In this document: piece after piece, positions 26,289 to 33,416 of the stretch
Position numbering within the stretch: position 1 is the first letter of the stretch
Layout: every line of letters begins with the position of its first letter
Assembly (NCBI GenBank): GCA_035515055.1
Contig: DATJBV010000067.1
Location: forward strand, 42,844-106,843
Direction: 5' to 3'
Source: Pollutimonas sp035515055
GTDB taxonomy: Bacteria; Pseudomonadota; Gammaproteobacteria; Burkholderiales; Burkholderiaceae_B
Length of the DNA stretch: 64,000 bases
The notes under the pieces: model-generated
Told to the model about the DNA's origin: nothing
What the model saw: only the letters and a program-made list of their open reading frames with translations
The model's database searches: none
Position numbers and translations under genes: made by a program

Positions 26289-27143
26289 ATGAAGAAGTGG
26301 AATTTAGTGATCGATGTGGAGAAGTGCGAAAACTGCAATAACTGCGCACTTGCCACCAAGGACGAACATATCGGCAATGATTTTCCTGGCTATGCGGCTT
26401 CGCAGCCATCGCACGGCCATCATTGGATTCATATCCATCGTCAGGTTCGAGGTTCGGCGCCGATGACCGACGTCGCCTATTTACCCACCATGTGTAATCA
26501 ATGCGACAACGCGCCTTGTATCCAGGCAGCGGGAGATGGATCGATCTACAAACGGCGGGACGGTATCGTCATCATTGATCCCGTAAAAGCGAAGGGGCGC
26601 CAGGATCTCGTGAGTTCTTGCCCCTATGGGGCTATTTGGTGGAATGCGGAATTGGACCTGCCGCAGAAATGGATATTTGATGCACATCTGCTTGATCAAG
26701 GGGCGTCGGAACCGCGCTGTACCCAAGCCTGTCCCACCGGCAGCATGCGGGCAGTGAAGGTCGACGATGCACAAATGGATGCGATGGCAAAGGCCGAAGG
26801 CCTTGAAGTCTTGAAGCCCGCCTTGGGGACAAAGCCTCGCGTGTATTACAAAAATCTTTATCGCTATTCGAAGTGTTTTATTGGAGGCAGTGTTGTTGCC
26901 TCGATAAATGGTGTCATGGAATGCGCTGATCAAGTGGTGGTCACTTTATCAAAAAAAGGCGAACAACAGGCATCAACCACAACCGATGCCTTTGGCGACT
27001 TTAAATTTGATGGACTTGCGCCGAATAGCGGCAGCTATCAGCTTGGCTTCTCCCATCTCGATATGGGCGTCACCACACGAACCGTTGAATTGGAAGATAG
27101 CGTTTACTTGGGCGCTATCTACTTGGATGAGGCGCGTCAGTAG
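26289..27143 (+). CDS. Iron-sulphur subunit of the transhydroxylase-like enzyme
   Basis: A 284-residue partner of the molybdenum subunit. Ferredoxin-type Cys groups are CENCNNC (residues 13-19), MCNQCDNAPC, SSCPYGAI and RCTQACPTGS. The usual fourth Cys after the second group is missing (IQAAGDGS instead of xxxCPTGA), so there may be fewer clusters than in NrfC-type subunits. From about residue 195 a beta-rich, transthyretin/Cna-B-like domain follows (TTDAFGDFKFDGLAP). As I recall, the small subunit AthS of pyrogallol-phloroglucinol transhydroxylase has this same three-domain plan. GAAGGGAGA precedes the ATG. Confidence 0.85.
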   Translation: MKKWNLVIDVEKCENCNNCALATKDEHIGNDFPGYAASQPSHGHHWIHIHRQVRGSAPMTDVAYLPTMCNQCDNAPCIQAAGDGSIYKRRDGIVIIDPVKAKGRQDLVSSCPYGAIWWNAELDLPQKWIFDAHLLDQGASEPRCTQACPTGSMRAVKVDDAQMDAMAKAEGLEVLKPALGTKPRVYYKNLYRYSKCFIGGSVVASINGVMECADQVVVTLSKKGEQQASTTTDAFGDFKFDGLAPNSGSYQLGFSHLDMGVTTRTVELEDSVYLGAIYLDEARQ

Positions 27144-27210
27144 GCCTCAGAGTAGGGGCATGGCGTCCCGTGAAGATAATAAAAAACCATTGAATAAGGG
27201 ATTAATACAA

Positions 27211-28095
27211 ATGAAAGTTGCATTTATTGGCTTGGGGAATATGGGCTCTGGCATAGCTCAATGCGTTCTCAACGGAGGCTTCGATCTCACCGTGTGGAAC
27301 CGCACGGCGTCCAAAATGCTGCCGTTGGTCGAAAAAGGAGCAAAGGCGGCAAACTCGGCGAAAGAGGCGGTAGCCGCGGCTGATGTCGTCATCACCAGCT
27401 TAATGGACGATAAATCCATTTTCGGGATTCTTCAGGCCGAAGATGGGATTCTGGCCGGATTGAAGCCGGGCGCTATCCATATTTGCGTCACGACCATATC
27501 GCCGGAATGCGCGGACGAACTGGCTGAATTGCACAGCCAGCATGGGAGCCATTATGTTTCAGGTCCGGTCGTGGGCCGGCCCGACGCTGCCGCCAGTGGG
27601 CAACTAATGACATATTTGGGCGGTAACGCGGGTGCAATTGAAAAAATAACCGAGGTCTGCGAAAGCTACGCTAAACAAGTAATCGCCATATCCGATAAGC
27701 CTAGCGTCGCGAACTGCATGAAATTATGCATTAATTTTAATGCCGTGGCACTTATTGAGCTCATGGGCGAGAGCTATGTCTTGGCCGAAAAGTGCGGGAT
27801 ACCTCTGGAATACCTGCGTGATTTTTATCAGCAATCGGCATTCGCCCATCCCGCTTTCAAAATGTACGCCGAAAAGCTTAGGGCGCGCGATTTTATGGGT
27901 AGGGGCGGATTTGTCATGACCGCCGGGTTGAAAGATGTCCGGCTCATGCTGTCAACGGCGGAGAGCGCCGGCGTAGATCTTGAAATCGGTGAAATCATAG
28001 AAAGAAAACTGACAGCCGGAATTAACGCCGGAATGCAAGAGACCGATTGGAGCGCCTTTTATGAAATTACGCGCCGTGAAGCGGGTCTCGACTAA
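27211..28095 (+). CDS. Beta-hydroxyacid dehydrogenase (3-hydroxyisobutyrate dehydrogenase family)
   Basis: A 294-residue NAD(P)-dependent enzyme. It has the Rossmann motif GLGNMGSG (residues 7-14), the substrate loop VSGPVVGRPDAAASG (about 116-130) and the catalytic Lys171 and Asn175 (CMKLCINFN). An all-alpha C-terminal domain completes the usual fold. The family interconverts 2- or 3-hydroxy acids and semialdehydes or keto acids. In this cluster it may oxidise or reduce a ring-opening product (inference). An AAGGG stretch 11 bases before the ATG is a weak ribosome site; a longer in-frame reading upstream has no support. Confidence 0.88.
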   Translation: MKVAFIGLGNMGSGIAQCVLNGGFDLTVWNRTASKMLPLVEKGAKAANSAKEAVAAADVVITSLMDDKSIFGILQAEDGILAGLKPGAIHICVTTISPECADELAELHSQHGSHYVSGPVVGRPDAAASGQLMTYLGGNAGAIEKITEVCESYAKQVIAISDKPSVANCMKLCINFNAVALIELMGESYVLAEKCGIPLEYLRDFYQQSAFAHPAFKMYAEKLRARDFMGRGGFVMTAGLKDVRLMLSTAESAGVDLEIGEIIERKLTAGINAGMQETDWSAFYEITRREAGLD

Positions 28096-28107
28096 GGGGA
28101 ATGATGC

Positions 28108-28515
28108 ATGGGCGAAGTTTTGGTTATCTTTGGTTTTTTGTGGATGGTCTCCGCCGCATTGATAGGCCTGTATTTAGGCGCCATCCATGATGCCCATCTG
28201 CAAAAGTTGGAAGACATCGCAAGGGAAGGCACGTTAGCCAGTTATCACCAGAGACTGGATTTTTATAAATGGAGAGTAACGACACATGCGCATGCATTCT
28301 TATTCTCCGTTGTAGTCGTCTTGATTGGGCTTGTCATTGATAGGACAAATTATTCCGACCCCGTAATTGACGTGATTGGATATGGGTTGATCGCCGCTCC
28401 GGTGCTATGGACTATAGGCGGCATCAGGCGAATCAAACCATTAATGGGAATTGGAGATCTCCTGCTCTTACTTGGCATAGTCTTTACCGTCGTCGGATTG
28501 ACAAAAATCTTTTGA
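28108..28515 (+). CDS. Small membrane protein of unknown function in the catabolic arm
   Basis: A 135-residue protein with about four hydrophobic segments: residues 2-24, 62-81, 87-105 and 110-132. A soluble, His-containing stretch (about 25-60, IHDAHLQKLEDIAREG, RVTTHAHAFLF) lies between the first two. It starts 12 bases after the dehydrogenase gene and is embedded in the plus-strand arm, so it probably serves the pathway, for example as a permease part or a membrane anchor for electron transfer. I do not recognise the family. Confidence 0.7.
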   Translation: MGEVLVIFGFLWMVSAALIGLYLGAIHDAHLQKLEDIAREGTLASYHQRLDFYKWRVTTHAHAFLFSVVVVLIGLVIDRTNYSDPVIDVIGYGLIAAPVLWTIGGIRRIKPLMGIGDLLLLLGIVFTVVGLTKIF

Positions 28516-28580
28516 GGCCTGTGCTGCAGAAAATTGAACACCCACAAGATTAATCATCAGCGATATTCATAGGAAATAAA

Positions 28581-29441
28581 ATGTCACTTACACAGTTTGT
28601 CGAGCCTCCGAAGTTTGAAGAATACAAAGAACGTTTTAAGGAACACTACTACCTCGAGCGTCGTGAAGATGGTGTGATACTGGCACGAGCGCATACTCAA
28701 GGTGGTTCGGTTCAGCTTAGTGTGGAGACCCACCGAGCGCTGGGACAGCTTCTGAAAACGATAGGCGCCGATCCGGAAAATGAAGTGTTAATACTTACGG
28801 GCACTGGCGATGATTTCATGATGGCTGCGGATCCGGATGGATTTAAGCTCGAGCAGGAAGACCTTCCGCATTGGGCATACGAGTACGCCTATAAGGACGG
28901 GCGGATCAATGTCAGCGCGCTTATCAATGACCTGGAAATTCCCACGATAGGCGTCTTCAATGGCCCCGGGTTTCACAGCGAAATTTGTTTGATGTGCGAC
29001 ATCACCATCTGCAGTGATGATGCGGTGGTTTTTGATCCGCATTTCGATCTTGGCTCGGTCCCAGGGGACGGCATTCACAGCTGCTTCCAGGAATTGCTGG
29101 GCGTAAAGAGGTCCGCCTATGCGCTCCTGACGGGAGAAGCAATCGACGCAAAGAAGGCGCTGGAATATGGCATGGTCAACGAGCTGGCTCCGCGAGACAA
29201 GCTATTGGCACGCGCTTGGACGCTTGCGGATCATATTATGAAGCAGCATCGAATTACCCGCCGTTTGACAACGCAAATTGTGCGCCGCCCATGGAAACAG
29301 CGGATCACTGACAATCTAGATGGAGGTTTCGGGATCCAAATGTTCGCGCATTTGGCCAAAGAGAAATCCATTCACAGCCGGAGCCACATTAGCGGTACGG
29401 TGGCTTATGTCCGCGAAGGAAAGCGGAACTCATTCGACTGA
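28581..29441 (+). CDS. Crotonase-fold beta-diketone hydrolase, 6-oxocamphor hydrolase-like
   Basis: A 286-residue crotonase-superfamily protein. The enoyl-CoA hydratase Glu pair is not evident. Instead His132 (NGPGFHSEI), His154 (DPHFDLG) and Asp163 (SVPGDGIH) fall where 6-oxocamphor hydrolase has His122, His145 and Asp154, as I remember that enzyme. LTGTGDDF and LLTGEAIDAKKALEYGMVNE are general family motifs. 6-Oxocamphor hydrolase cleaves the C-C bond of a cyclic beta-diketone by a retro-Claisen reaction without CoA. A similar ring opening would fit the neighbouring hydroxylase. An AGGAAATAAA stretch precedes the ATG. A CoA-dependent role is less likely but not excluded. Confidence 0.75.
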   Translation: MSLTQFVEPPKFEEYKERFKEHYYLERREDGVILARAHTQGGSVQLSVETHRALGQLLKTIGADPENEVLILTGTGDDFMMAADPDGFKLEQEDLPHWAYEYAYKDGRINVSALINDLEIPTIGVFNGPGFHSEICLMCDITICSDDAVVFDPHFDLGSVPGDGIHSCFQELLGVKRSAYALLTGEAIDAKKALEYGMVNELAPRDKLLARAWTLADHIMKQHRITRRLTTQIVRRPWKQRITDNLDGGFGIQMFAHLAKEKSIHSRSHISGTVAYVREGKRNSFD

Positions 29442-29474
29442 AATCAATCGGAACCGATCGTCTGGATTGATTCA
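29439..29474 (+). repeat. Hairpin at the end of the catabolic arm
   Basis: TGAAATCAATC (29439-29449) and GATTGATTCA (29465-29474) pair with one bulged base around a 15-base loop. It begins at the stop codon of the hydrolase gene. There is no T-run after it, so it may stabilise the 3' end or act as a weak terminator. Confidence 0.4.
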
Positions 29475-29503
29475 GGCGATCTATTGACTCATTCGAAGGC
29501 CGG

Positions 29504-29854
29504 TCAGTGCACGCTGGTTGCGTTGCTGCGCCGGAGAAGTTCAACAAGGTGTTGCTTCAATCCCGATGAAAAAATAGGGACAAGCACGACGGCATGGTCG
29601 GAACCCACCACCGGCTTGATCTCGATGGATTGGCGCGTGAAGGCGGTCGTGTTCCGGGCGTTCTTCTCGTAGGCCTGCAGTAATTTGTTGGCTGCGGCCT
29701 GCGCCTGGAATACGACACGGTCGGGTTCCGCTTGCGCTTTTGCCTGGTGGGTGTAGTGGTCGATCAACTTGTCCATGTCGTCCAGGAAGAGGCTTAGAGC
29801 AAAACTTCCCCGACAGTCGGCGCGTTCATAGCCCCATTGCGGTGTGGTGGTCAT
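29504..29854 (-). CDS. Hypothetical protein, paralogue of its upstream neighbour
   Basis: A 116-residue cytoplasmic-looking protein with no signal peptide or membrane segment. A helical middle part (FLDDMDKLIDHYTHQAKA, then AQAAANKLLQAYEKN) resembles the corresponding part of the 140-residue gene just upstream (WDLAKTLEQQFTVHAQA, then AQKAVDRLLNQYVQI). Both end with a strand-plus-helix segment. GGAG precedes the ATG at 29852-29854. No family is recognised. It is transcribed away from, and convergent with, the catabolic arm. Confidence 0.6.
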   Translation of the reverse strand: MTTTPQWGYERADCRGSFALSLFLDDMDKLIDHYTHQAKAQAEPDRVVFQAQAAANKLLQAYEKNARNTTAFTRQSIEIKPVVGSDHAVVLVPIFSSGLKQHLVELLRRSNATSVH

Positions 29855-29898
29855 ACTGACTCCATGGGGATAGGGGTGAAGGATCGGATACGCGGCAC

Positions 29899-30321
29899 CT
29901 AATTGATGGTACGCGGGGTTTGCTGGCTGGCTTGCATGTCCAGGATGAGCTGTTCCAGGCGCGGGGTTGTACGCAGCGCCAGGACGGGGGTCGCGTCGGG
30001 ATCGGTGTCGTCGCGTTCCAACTGCAACAAGATGCTCGCGCCATCGAATGCATCGGGATTGGCCTGTATCTGGACGTATTGGTTCAGCAGGCGATCGACT
30101 GCCTTCTGGGCCTCCATCACTTGAGTCGAGAGCGGCGCTTGCGCATGCACGGTAAATTGCTGTTCAAGCGTCTTGGCCAGGTCCCAGCTAAAAAACAGCA
30201 CGGCTTTCGAGCCGTGGCATTCGGGATGCAAAAATCCCCATGATTCGGTGATGTTTGTGGTCAAATTAAGGTCTTTCAGGTGAATGGTGTAGAAATGGCG
30301 CCGGGTTGCAAGCGCATTCAC
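29899..30321 (-). CDS. Hypothetical protein, first of two tandem paralogues
   Basis: A 140-residue protein that appears to start at GTG 30319-30321; the ribosome site is weak, so a later start is possible. The N-terminal part looks like strands (HFYTIHLKDLNLTTNITESWGF). It is followed by a helical region similar to the next gene and a C-terminal strand-helix unit (TPVLALRTTPRLEQLILDM). There is no signal or membrane segment. The gap to the downstream paralogue is 44 bases, so the two probably form an operon. Function unknown. Confidence 0.55.
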   Translation of the reverse strand: MNALATRRHFYTIHLKDLNLTTNITESWGFLHPECHGSKAVLFFSWDLAKTLEQQFTVHAQAPLSTQVMEAQKAVDRLLNQYVQIQANPDAFDGASILLQLERDDTDPDATPVLALRTTPRLEQLILDMQASQQTPRTIN

Positions 30322-30425
30322 GGCCGGCTCAACAAGTAATTTTATCCGCCTTTTACTTATTGGGCTACGCAGGGCGCCATTGAAGAAATGTTACCCTTAG
30401 GCCTGTCTCTATCTAAAGGTTTTAT

Positions 30426-31100
30426 ATGCTGTCCAAGCATGACGCAGCGCCAGGCAAGCCCGACAATAACGTGTCGGATGCTGTCTCGCCCGGCCTTGCA
30501 AGCTCGCCGCTCAATTACATGACATCCAGCCTGTTGCCCACGCCGTGGGCAACCTTCGGTATCCACGTCTTCCTGGAAACAGAAACGGCCAAGGAGCATC
30601 TCATGCTTACCCTGGGCGACATCGGCGACGGCGCACCGGTGTTGGCGCGTGTGCATTCAGAATGCCTTACCGGCGATGCGCTGTTCAGCCAGCGCTGCGA
30701 TTGCGGCGCCCAGCTTGAAGCGGCAATGAAAGCCATTGCCGAACAAGGCCGCGGCGCCATACTGTACATGCGCCAGGAAGGCCGCGGCATAGGGCTGGTC
30801 AACAAGATCCGCGCTTATCAATTGCAGGATGCCGGTGCCGATACGGTGGAAGCGAACGAGCAATTGGGCTTCCCGGCCGACATGCGCCGCTACGACTTGT
30901 GCAAACCCATGCTGGATCACTTCGGCATTGTGTCGTTGCGCCTAATGACGAATAATCCACGCAAAGTCGACAAACTGACCCGCCTGGGCGTGCCCATCAT
31001 TGAACGCATTCCGCTGCAGGTGAATCGCAACGTGTTCAATGAACGCTACCTGAGCACCAAGGCCGTTAAATTGGGGCACTGGTTAAAAGAACATCTTTAG
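30426..31100 (+). CDS. ribA: GTP cyclohydrolase II
   Basis: Catalyses the first step of riboflavin synthesis, opening GTP to a diaminopyrimidine with release of formate and pyrophosphate. The 224-residue protein has the zinc site HSECLTGDALFSQRCDCG and the catalytic RQEGRGIGL loop. It is a stand-alone RibA without a DHBP synthase (RibB) domain. AAAGG precedes the ATG. An N-terminal extension of about 30 residues before the conserved core is polar and may be disordered. It is convergent with dbpA and overlaps its stop by four bases. No FMN riboswitch is visible upstream. Confidence 0.93.
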   Translation: MLSKHDAAPGKPDNNVSDAVSPGLASSPLNYMTSSLLPTPWATFGIHVFLETETAKEHLMLTLGDIGDGAPVLARVHSECLTGDALFSQRCDCGAQLEAAMKAIAEQGRGAILYMRQEGRGIGLVNKIRAYQLQDAGADTVEANEQLGFPADMRRYDLCKPMLDHFGIVSLRLMTNNPRKVDKLTRLGVPIIERIPLQVNRNVFNERYLSTKAVKLGHWLKEHL

Positions 31101-32494
31101 CCCGCTTGCTCGTCTGCCAGAAAGCGCATGCGAAACCGTCGACCTTTAATATTCCCATTGCTGAGCTTGGCGTAGGCCTGCTTGGCAATCTTGCGATCCA
31201 ACGCAACAAAACTGACGAACTCCAGGATATTGATCTTGCCGATCTGGTCTGCCGCAAAACCTGCGTCCTTCGTCAAGGCACCCAGCAAATCGCCGGCGCG
31301 CAACTTGTCTTTCTTGCCGCCTTGCACACAGAGCGTCACCATCGGTGCAAGCAGCCGGCCGCCCGGAGCGGCCTTCAGCGTTTTAGGATTGGTCCAGACG
31401 ATGGCCTGGTTCTGATACTTCTCTATTTGAATCGCCCAGCGCATTTCGTCGGCGGCGCACAGGCTTAGCGCCAGGCCTGTGGCATCGCCACGGCCCGTGC
31501 GGCCGATACGGTGTATATGGACTTCCGGGTCTGGCGTGACATCCACATTGATGACGGCATCGAGCGTCTGGATGTCGAGGCCGCGTGCTGCGACGTCGGT
31601 CGCAACGAGCACTGAGCAACTTCGGTTTGCGAATTGGACCAGCACGTCTTCGCGATCGCGCTGTTCCAGGTCGCCGTGCAATGCCAGTGCGCTTATATTG
31701 CGCGACGCGAGGTACTGGGTCAAGGCTCTGCACTGTGCCTTGGTATTGCAGAACGCCAGGGTGGACGTTGGCCGGTAGTGTTCAAGAAGCTGGCCCACGA
31801 CAGCCAAGCGGCTTTCAGGGTCGATTTCGTAGAATAGCTGCTCGATCTGGGTGGCGCTATGCACCGACTCCACTTTAACTTCAACCGGGTCCTGCAAGAA
31901 TCGCGAGCTTGCTTTACGAATGTCGTCGGCATACGTTGCGGAAAACAGCAGTGTCTGGCGACGGCGGGGGCACGCGTTCACAATAGTGGTCACATCGTCG
32001 TAGAAGCCCATGTCCAGCATGCGGTCGGCCTCATCGAGCACCAGGGTGCGCAGTTGCGATAAGTCGACCGTATGGCGTTCGATGTGATCCATGAGCCGGC
32101 CCGGCGTTGCCACCAAAATATGGGCACCGAACTTCAAGGACTCGACCTGCGGACGTATAGGTGTGCCGCCGCATAAGGTCAATATTTTGGTATTGCCCGG
32201 CGCGCGCGCCAGACGGCGCAATTCATTGGCCACCTGCTCCGCCAATTCGCGTGTGGGGCACAGCACCAGCGCCTGGGTGGCGGAGACTGACGCATCCAGG
32301 GCATGAACGACGCCCAGGCCGAACGCCGCGGTCTTCCCGCTACCGGTCTTGGCCTGTGCGATTAAATCGCGGCCTTCAATAATGACGGGCAGCGCCTGGG
32401 CCTGTATCGGCGTCATGGTCTGGTAGCCGAGTTGGTCGAGTGTATCGAGAATGGCGCGCGAAAGCGGCAGATTGGAAAAAGAGAGGGTGGTCAC
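31097..32494 (-). CDS. dbpA: ATP-dependent RNA helicase, DbpA type
   Basis: A 465-residue DEAD-box helicase. Motifs in order are the Q motif (YQTMTPIQAQALP), Walker A AKTGSGKT, PTRELAEQ, TPGRLMDH, DEADRMLD, SAT, and HRIGRTGR in the second RecA domain. The last 75 residues form a DbpA RNA-binding domain (KDKLRAGDLLGALTKD...GKINILEF) that in E. coli recognises 23S rRNA hairpin 92 during 50S assembly. The start is GTG at 32492-32494 and no strong ribosome site is seen. Confidence 0.92.
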   Translation of the reverse strand: MTTLSFSNLPLSRAILDTLDQLGYQTMTPIQAQALPVIIEGRDLIAQAKTGSGKTAAFGLGVVHALDASVSATQALVLCPTRELAEQVANELRRLARAPGNTKILTLCGGTPIRPQVESLKFGAHILVATPGRLMDHIERHTVDLSQLRTLVLDEADRMLDMGFYDDVTTIVNACPRRRQTLLFSATYADDIRKASSRFLQDPVEVKVESVHSATQIEQLFYEIDPESRLAVVGQLLEHYRPTSTLAFCNTKAQCRALTQYLASRNISALALHGDLEQRDREDVLVQFANRSCSVLVATDVAARGLDIQTLDAVINVDVTPDPEVHIHRIGRTGRGDATGLALSLCAADEMRWAIQIEKYQNQAIVWTNPKTLKAAPGGRLLAPMVTLCVQGGKKDKLRAGDLLGALTKDAGFAADQIGKINILEFVSFVALDRKIAKQAYAKLSNGNIKGRRFRMRFLADEQAG

Positions 32495-32583
32495 AGTATG
32501 AGGGGCGTAACGACGTGTGCGGCCCAGAACCAGGATTGGGGCTGCGCCGGGAGGTCAGTTTGAATTGTAGTCGTTCGTGAATC

Positions 32584-32621
32584 AAAAAAACCACCCGCCG
32601 CCCTTTAAGAGCGGCGGGTGG
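32584..32621 (-). terminator. Strong rho-independent terminator of azoR
   Basis: CCACCCGCCGC (32591-32601) and GCGGCGGGTGG (32611-32621) form a perfect 11-bp stem with a nine-base loop. Seven A residues at 32584-32590 give the U-tract on the minus strand. It lies 22 bases after the azoR stop. Confidence 0.9.
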
Positions 32622-32643
32622 CTGGATTGGCAGGGTCGGACGA

Positions 32644-33294
32644 TTAGGCGGCGGCTTCTTCCGCTGCCGGATCGAAGCTTGGCGTTGCCACAGCCTTGAT
32701 GCATTCGCCCGCTTTGGCCAGTGCTTGTGCCAGGCTTTCCGCGCCCAGATTAGTGCCTTCGGCGCGCACCACGCGGATATCGGTGATGCCGAAGAAACCG
32801 AAGATCGTCTTGAGGTAGCTTTCCTGGTGTTCCATGGCTTGGCCCGCATCGCTCGTCGAGTAGATGCCGCCACGGCTCAAGACGGCGACCACCGTCTTGC
32901 CGGCGGCAAGGCCCACCGGACCGGATTCCGTGTACTTGAAGGTCCGGCCGGCCTGGGCCAGCCGATCGATCCATGACTTGAGCTGGCTGGGAATGGAGAA
33001 GTTGTACAGCGGGGCTCCGACCACAATGACGTCGGCAGCCAGGAATTGGGAGACCAGCGCTTCCGACAAGGCGTTTTCCTTGCGCTGCGCGTCTGTCAGC
33101 GCAGCGTCGGACGGCGGCAGGCGAAAGCCCATGGCATCGCGTGAAAAATGGCTCGGCGTTTCTGTCGACAGATCCAGGTACTGGACCTCGGTGCCGGGAT
33201 GCTCTGCGAGCCATTGGGCGACGACATCCGTAGTGAGCTTGCGCGAGACCGAGGTAAGACCATTGATGCTTGAATCGACGTGTAGCAGTTTCAT
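32644..33294 (-). CDS. azoR: FMN-dependent NADH:quinone reductase/azoreductase
   Basis: A 216-residue flavodoxin-like enzyme that reduces quinones and azo dyes with NAD(P)H. Typical motifs are the FMN-binding N-terminus MKLLHVDSSINGLTSVSR, the central GAPLYNFSIPSQLKSWIDR and LSRGGIYS. AGGAG lies five bases before the ATG at 33292-33294, which I prefer to an in-frame upstream ATG. It is divergent from a LysR-type gene, with an inverted repeat between them, so it is probably controlled by that regulator. It has its own strong terminator. Confidence 0.92.
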   Translation of the reverse strand: MKLLHVDSSINGLTSVSRKLTTDVVAQWLAEHPGTEVQYLDLSTETPSHFSRDAMGFRLPPSDAALTDAQRKENALSEALVSQFLAADVIVVGAPLYNFSIPSQLKSWIDRLAQAGRTFKYTESGPVGLAAGKTVVAVLSRGGIYSTSDAGQAMEHQESYLKTIFGFFGITDIRVVRAEGTNLGAESLAQALAKAGECIKAVATPSFDPAAEEAAA

Positions 33295-33381
33295 ACTTTC
33301 TCCTGATTGTGATTTGCGGAATGCGATGAACGAAGTATGAAGCATCGCAACAGTGTTGATAAGCTACCGAAAATACGATAG

Positions 33382-33403
33382 ATTGTCCTGTATGTAGGAC
33401 AAT
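33382..33403. promoter_or_regulatory. Putative LysR-regulator binding site
   Basis: ATTGTCCT-GTATGT-AGGACAAT is a perfect inverted repeat with 8-bp arms. It lies 14 bases before the LysR gene start and about 90 bases upstream of azoR. The T-N11-A core of LysR sites is contained in it. It would fit autorepression plus control of azoR. Confidence 0.5.
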
Positions 33404-33416
33404 TGGAGTGAGCGTG

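Noticed and set aside
7205..29441. Mobile genetic island with integrase, att sites or insertion sequences
   Set aside because: The cluster looks accessory, but I see no integrase, transposase, tRNA gene or flanking direct repeats at either end.
29899..30243. Plus-strand frames opposite the tandem unknown genes
   Set aside because: They lack ribosome sites and show no similarity to each other, whereas the minus-strand frames look like paralogues of one another.
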